DNA from: Lachnoclostridium sp. An14
GTDB taxonomy: Bacteria; Bacillota; Clostridia; Lachnospirales; Lachnospiraceae
NCBI RefSeq assembly: GCF_002160755.1
Contig: NZ_NFLE01000019.1
Location: 1-64,000, forward strand
DNA: 64,000 nucleotides
Direction of reading: 5' to 3'
In this document: positions 60,897-64,000 of the stretch, one piece after another
How positions within the stretch are numbered: the stretch's first letter is position 1
Layout of the letters: each line of letters starts with the position of its first letter
Made by a program: the position numbers and the translations under genes
The notes under the pieces: model-generated
Told to the model about the DNA's origin: nothing
Databases searched by the model: none
What the model saw: the letters and a program-made list of their open reading frames with translations, nothing else

Positions 60897-60915
60897 GCAG
60901 GATGGGAAATGCGCC

Positions 60916-60976
60916 TTGACATAATGGAATTTTCCTGTATATTAAAAGTAAGACGTATATAACGATACAGATGATA
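60916..60976 (+). promoter_or_regulatory. GntR gene promoter with operator
   Basis: TTGACA (60916-60921), 16 bp, TATATT (60938-60943). Just downstream GACGTATATAACGATACAGATG shares TATAACGA and ACGATACAGATG with the operator region of the PTS operon at 62033-62076, suggesting that the encoded GntR protein represses both. Confidence 0.65.
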
Positions 60977-60990
60977 TGGGAGGGCGATTC

Positions 60991-61713
60991 ATGAGAGAGA
61001 ATGTCGTTGTGCCGTTATACCAACAGATCAAGGAGGACATCAAGGCTGCGATCCAGAGCGGAAAGTATCAGCCGAAGGAGAAGATTCCTCCGGAGCCGGA
61101 ACTGAGCGCGGAGTATTCTGTCAGCCGGATTACGGTCAGGCGGGCGGTGGAAGAACTTTGTACGGAAGGGTATCTGGTAAAACTTCAGGGGCGGGGAACA
61201 TTTGTGAGCACGCCGCGGATTCACCGGAAGATCATGGAAAGCAGCGTTCCGAAAAGTTTTACAAACACGTGTCGGGATCATGGAATGACAGCGGGAGCCC
61301 GTTTGCTGCAGCGGCAGATCGTGCCGGTGCGCCAGGATGAGCAGGAATTTTTTGGCCTGGGGCCGGATGCGCTGCTGGTTTATATTCAGAGACTGAGGAC
61401 GGCGGACGGGCAGCCGATTTTCCTGGAAAATCTGTTTCTGCCTTATGAACAGTACCGGTCTTTAATGACGGCGGATCTGACGGACTGTTCTCTGTTTGAA
61501 ACCATAGCGGGGATTTCCGGGCACAGTCCGTCGGGTACGACCTACCGGACGCTGGAGATCACCCGGGCCAATGCGGAACAGGCTCAGAGGCTGGGGGTTC
61601 CGCTGGGAGAACCGCTGTTTTATTTGAATGTTCATTTTGTAGACGAATGCGGCGCGCCGCTTTGCATCGGGCGCCAGTATTATATTGGCAGCAGATATAT
61701 GTTTGAATTGTGA
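60991..61713 (+). CDS. GntR family regulator (HutC/UTRA type)
   Basis: A 240-residue regulator. Residues 8-72 are the GntR winged helix (VPLYQQIKEDIKAAIQSG, SRITVRRAVEELCTEGYLV, GRGTFVST), and residues 90-235 the UTRA ligand domain (QEFFGLGPDALLVYIQRLRT, then IFLENLFLPYEQYRSL). UTRA proteins bind sugar phosphates or amino sugars. GGGAGGGCG precedes the ATG at 60991. It lies ahead of a mannose-family PTS operon and shares an operator motif with it, so it most likely controls that uptake system. Confidence 0.92.
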   Translation: MRENVVVPLYQQIKEDIKAAIQSGKYQPKEKIPPEPELSAEYSVSRITVRRAVEELCTEGYLVKLQGRGTFVSTPRIHRKIMESSVPKSFTNTCRDHGMTAGARLLQRQIVPVRQDEQEFFGLGPDALLVYIQRLRTADGQPIFLENLFLPYEQYRSLMTADLTDCSLFETIAGISGHSPSGTTYRTLEITRANAEQAQRLGVPLGEPLFYLNVHFVDECGAPLCIGRQYYIGSRYMFEL

Positions 61714-61717
61714 GAAA

Positions 61718-61755
61718 GGCAGGGCAGCCGGTTTTGGCAGGCCCTGTCTTTTTTG
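61718..61755 (+). terminator. Terminator after the GntR gene
   Basis: GGCAGGGC (61718-61725) pairs with GCCCTGTC with one G-T pair, followed by six T residues. Confidence 0.82.
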
Positions 61756-61905
61756 TACCATGGGAAACGGTGTTGCCCCATGATGAAAAAGTCACCGCCG
61801 GGATGCGCGCTCCGTTTTCTGCTATAGGAAACCGCGTTTCCTATGCCGCAAAAGCCACCGTCAGAATGAGCGCTCTGCATTCATTCTCCCTTCTTGAAAG
61901 CCACG
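61756..61905 (+). repeat. Dispersed palindromic element, copy D (two tandem units)
   Basis: Two related units of about 70 bp. Unit 1 has CATGGGAAACGGTGTTGCCC, then CATG and AAAAGTCACCGCC; unit 2 has ATAGGAAACCGCGTTTCCTA, then TGCC and AAAAGCCACCGTC; each ends in GCGCTC. The ATAGGAAAC/GTTTCCTAT arms form a perfect hairpin in unit 2. The opening resembles copy C at 56799. Unlike copies A and B it lacks the GTGTGCG terminator end. The rest of 61714-62111 holds the GntR terminator and the PTS promoter. Confidence 0.5.
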
Positions 61906-62001
61906 GTCAATGCAAATCAAAATTTCCTAGTCAAAATATCTAAAAATTACAGGTTCAATTTATCCAATTCCCACAAAAACATATTTTTTGCTGTAATATT
62001 C

Positions 62002-62076
62002 TTGACAGACTTCGGAAATCTGTTATAGTAATTATAACGACTATGACGTCTATAACGATAATGACGATACAGATGT
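62002..62076 (+). promoter_or_regulatory. PTS operon promoter with repeated operator
   Basis: TTGACA (62002-62007), 16 bp, TATAGT (62024-62029). Downstream TATAACGACTATGACG (62033-62048) and TATAACGATAATGACG (62051-62066) are direct repeats 18 bp apart, followed by ATACAGATG. The GntR gene promoter has the same TATAACGATACAGATG. The sites overlap the transcription start, so they should repress. Confidence 0.75.
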
Positions 62077-62111
62077 CAAAAAGAAATTAAGAAAAAGGAG
62101 GGGTAATACAA

Positions 62112-62534
62112 ATGAACCGGATCATTTTAGCATCCCATGGGGGAATGTCAGCGGGAATGAAGGATACGGTGGAGATGATTCTGGGCGAACTGCCGAATCT
62201 CTATGCGGTGGCAACCACCAGAGATGAAACGGAGAGTATTCTGGAGACGGTCAGACGGCTGCTGGCCGGGTTTGCTCCGGAAGATCGGGTGTACATACTC
62301 ACGGATGTGCTGGGAGGCAGCGTCAATAACCATATGCTTATGCTGCTACGTGAGCGGCCCGATCTGACGATTATCTGCGGTATGAATATCTGTCTGGCTA
62401 TTAACCTTGCCACATCGGACGGGCCGGTGAGTGAGGAGGAGCTGAAAGAATTTATCGCTCAGGCCAGAGAGCAGATCATGAACTGCACGGAACTTGTAAA
62501 CGAGGCAGATATGGATGAGGAGGACGACTTATGA
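62112..62534 (+). CDS. PTS mannose/fructose-family EIIA component
   Basis: A 140-residue EIIA of the mannose (PTS-EIIA-man) type, phosphorylated by HPr on His9 in ILASHGGMSAG. DVLGGSVNNHMLML near residue 76 matches the conserved part around the second loop. It passes phosphate to EIIB. AAGGAGGGG precedes the ATG. It overlaps the EIIB gene by 4 bp and is the first gene of the operon; its acidic C-terminus (EADMDEEDDL) may contact EIIB. Confidence 0.93.
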   Translation: MNRIILASHGGMSAGMKDTVEMILGELPNLYAVATTRDETESILETVRRLLAGFAPEDRVYILTDVLGGSVNNHMLMLLRERPDLTIICGMNICLAINLATSDGPVSEEELKEFIAQAREQIMNCTELVNEADMDEEDDL

Positions 62535-62998
62535 TTAAGCTGGTGAGACTGGATTACCGTTTGCTGCATGGCCAGGTGGTGTTTGCGTGGACTTCCTACG
62601 TGGGGGCGCAGAGGATTATTGTAGTGGACGACGAGGCCGCTACGGATGAACTGAAAAAATCCGCTCTTTCCTTAAGTAAGCCCACAGGCGTAAGGTTAAA
62701 CATTTTCACCCTCAAAACGGCTCTTGCGAAAATGCCGAAGGTGGAGACATTAAACGAAAACATCATGATGATTTTTGGGAATACGGCCACCCTCCGGGCA
62801 TTCTGTGAGGCCTATCCCAAGATCAAAGAGATCAACTACGGCGGTTTGGCAAACAAGGCTGGGGCGAAACAGTTTGCAGGCGCCATTTTCATGACAGAGG
62901 AGGAGCAGGCGGACACCCGCAGGCTGCTGGAAATGGGAATTAAGCTGTATATGCAGCAGACTCCCAGTTATAAAAAAGAGGTGCTGGAAAATATCTGA
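62531..62998 (+). CDS. PTS mannose/fructose/sorbose-family EIIB component
   Basis: A 155-residue EIIB of the mannose family. The phosphorylated histidine is His14 in RLDYRLLHGQVVFAW. The rest (VDDEAATDELKKSALSLSKPTGV, then EINYGGLANKAGAKQF) is typical. The ATG overlaps the EIIA stop (62531-62534). It passes phosphate from EIIA to the incoming sugar bound by the EIIC/EIID channel. The sugar is not determined from sequence. Confidence 0.93.
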   Translation: MIKLVRLDYRLLHGQVVFAWTSYVGAQRIIVVDDEAATDELKKSALSLSKPTGVRLNIFTLKTALAKMPKVETLNENIMMIFGNTATLRAFCEAYPKIKEINYGGLANKAGAKQFAGAIFMTEEEQADTRRLLEMGIKLYMQQTPSYKKEVLENI

Positions 62999-63004
62999 TT
63001 CCAG

Positions 63005-63224
63005 ATCCCGGATTTGGGAAACCGGGATACCCTCAGCAATTACAAAAAGGACATGACCGCTGACGCGGTCATCGCAAATCATGAAAGCCAGATGGCTCCA
63101 CGCCTGCGGCGTTCCCGCCATCTGCCGACGGTATTCGAAATCCGGGCTGCCGCCCTGCTTTCTCATACCGTCTTGCCCGTCTGATGCCGATATATCTGTG
63201 CGCGCGAGCACGCCCATCTATATC
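63005..63224 (+). repeat. Chain of nested hairpins between EIIB and EIIC genes
   Basis: Five stems in 220 bp: ATCCCGG/CCGGGAT (63005-63028), TGACCGC/GCGGTCA (63054-63071), CAGATGGC/GCCATCTG (63089-63124) with inner ACGCC/GGCGT, GACGGTAT/ATACCGTC (63127-63172) with inner GGGC/GCCC, and GATATA/TATATC (63189-63224) with inner GTGC/GCAC. No T-runs follow. It may be a palindromic repeat element or an mRNA processing/stability region in the operon. Confidence 0.6.
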
Positions 63225-63266
63225 GCCGCCATCCGGGGCTTTCAGAGTAAAAGGAGGAAATAAGAA

Positions 63267-64000
63267 ATGTTTGTTACATCCCTCATCCTCGGACTCATCG
63301 GCGTTCTCTGCATTCTGGATTCCAGGCTGCTGGGGCGTCTGAATCTGGAGCGTCCGCTGATCACAGCTACCCTGGTGGGACTGGTTCTGGGAGATCTGCC
63401 CGCCGGACTGGCCATGGGAGCCACGCTGGAGCTGATCAGCCTGGGTATTGTAAACATAGGAGCGGCCGCGCCGCCTGACATGAATATGGCGGCGATCATT
63501 TCCACGGCATTCGCGATCCTGACGGGAGCCAGCGCGGAGACGGCCCTGACCATTGCCATTCCCATCGCGGTGCTGGGACAGATGATTGGTGTGCTGATGC
63601 GCACGGTTCTGGCGAATTTAACCCATGCGGCAGACCGCGCCATCGAGGCCGGAAACTTCGGGCGGGCCCGGAGTATGCACATCGTCTGGGGCACGCTGCT
63701 GTATGCGCTGATGTATTTTGTCCCCATCTTCCTGGCGGTTTTTGTAGGTACGGATTTTGTACAGAAACTGGTGGAGGTGATCCCGGCGTGGCTGACCGAT
63801 GGCCTGAACCTGGGAGCCAAATTCCTCACCGCTTACGGTATCGCCCTTCTGCTTTCCACCATGCTCAACAGGGATCTGACCGCATACTTCCTGTTAGGCT
63901 TTTTCATGGTAGGCTATCTGGGGCTTAACATTACGGCAATCGCCATTTTTGCCTGCATCCTGGCTTTCATCATCAGCAAGAACGGGAGCAGGGGAGGAAA
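63267..64000 (+). CDS. PTS mannose-family EIIC component (cut by window end)
   Basis: The first 244 residues of a membrane EIIC subunit, FVTSLILGLIGVLCILDSRL at the start, then PLITATLVGLVLGDLPAGLA and GATLELISLGIVNIGAAAPP, the conserved EIIC-man region. Several hydrophobic helices follow. AAAGGAGG precedes the ATG. The reading frame stays open to the last base. EIID should follow outside the window. It forms the sugar channel with EIID. Confidence 0.93.
   Translation, partial: MFVTSLILGLIGVLCILDSRLLGRLNLERPLITATLVGLVLGDLPAGLAMGATLELISLGIVNIGAAAPPDMNMAAIISTAFAILTGASAETALTIAIPIAVLGQMIGVLMRTVLANLTHAADRAIEAGNFGRARSMHIVWGTLLYALMYFVPIFLAVFVGTDFVQKLVEVIPAWLTDGLNLGAKFLTAYGIALLLSTMLNRDLTAYFLLGFFMVGYLGLNITAIAIFACILAFIISKNGSRGG

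Noticed and set aside
60897-60990. SRP RNA gene expected near tadA
   Set aside because: The stretch after tadA holds only the GntR promoter and operator.

Overview
The window looks like chromosome of a spore-forming, anaerobic Lachnospiraceae (Clostridium cluster XIVa) bacterium of moderate-to-high GC. Supporting signs are strong AGGAGG ribosome sites, frequent ATGA stop/start overlaps, a YyaC-type sporulation protein, DUF5711 and DUF6128-like proteins, a MecA adaptor, anaerobic glycyl-radical metabolism (pyruvate formate-lyase, its activase, an NrdG-like activase, a 2[4Fe-4S] ferredoxin) and a CBS-domain family II pyrophosphatase. I see no rRNA, tRNA, CRISPR array, phage or transposase gene.

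Layout. 0.2-12.3 kb: nucleoside uptake and breakdown operon (nucleoside hydrolase, MATE exporter, BMP-type lipoprotein with ABC ATPase and two permeases, second nucleoside hydrolase, TrpF-like barrel, PfkB kinase, LUD protein), followed by a PLP decarboxylase. 12.4-17 kb: an HTH/AAA/PD-(D/E)XK gene with a two-operator promoter, a ketopantoate-reductase homologue and two unknowns. 17-26.4 kb: YyaC, a LysM membrane protein, DUF5711, ROK glucokinase, CBS pyrophosphatase, flavin reductase, shikimate kinase, NCS2 permease. 26.6-33.1 kb: an accessory-like stretch with two Fic proteins, a DUF4143 ATPase, a MATE exporter and an acetyltransferase, several preceded by unusual repeated operator-like DNA. 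33.2-38.9 kb: ribosomal protein L25/Ctc, a glutamine-amidotransferase-like hydrolase, ferredoxin and a pyruvate formate-lyase operon in which the enzyme is split into a 702-residue catalytic chain and an 81-residue glycyl-radical chain. 38.9-48.7 kb: a sigma-54 activator with a sigma-54-controlled MalY/PatB lyase plus symporter operon, and a paralogous lyase/symporter pair facing a MarR regulator with two palindromic boxes. 48.9-60.9 kb: flavodoxin-like reductase, MecA, an unusual Ser/Thr kinase carrying a degenerate MinD-like domain, a second MinD-like gene, GH18 hydrolase plus metallophosphoesterase, a long proline-rich DUF6128-like protein, NrdG-like activase and TadA. 61-64 kb: a GntR/UTRA regulator and a mannose-family PTS operon that runs off the end.

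The most unusual non-coding element is a roughly 93-bp repeat (two copies plus a divergent third unit at 32211-32490, three and a partial fourth at 53260-53567). Each unit has a TATAAT promoter-like box followed by two hairpins that share one framework (GAGGT, loop, ACGA) but differ in the stem bases next to it, with pairing kept. It lies directly upstream of two unrelated genes. Other non-coding signals are a dispersed palindromic family that often carries terminators (four sites), clustered operators in front of both Fic genes and the HTH/AAA gene, two structured-RNA candidates (upstream of yyaC and tadA), and a chain of nested hairpins inside the PTS operon. All functions are inferred by reading the sequence; no database search was run.
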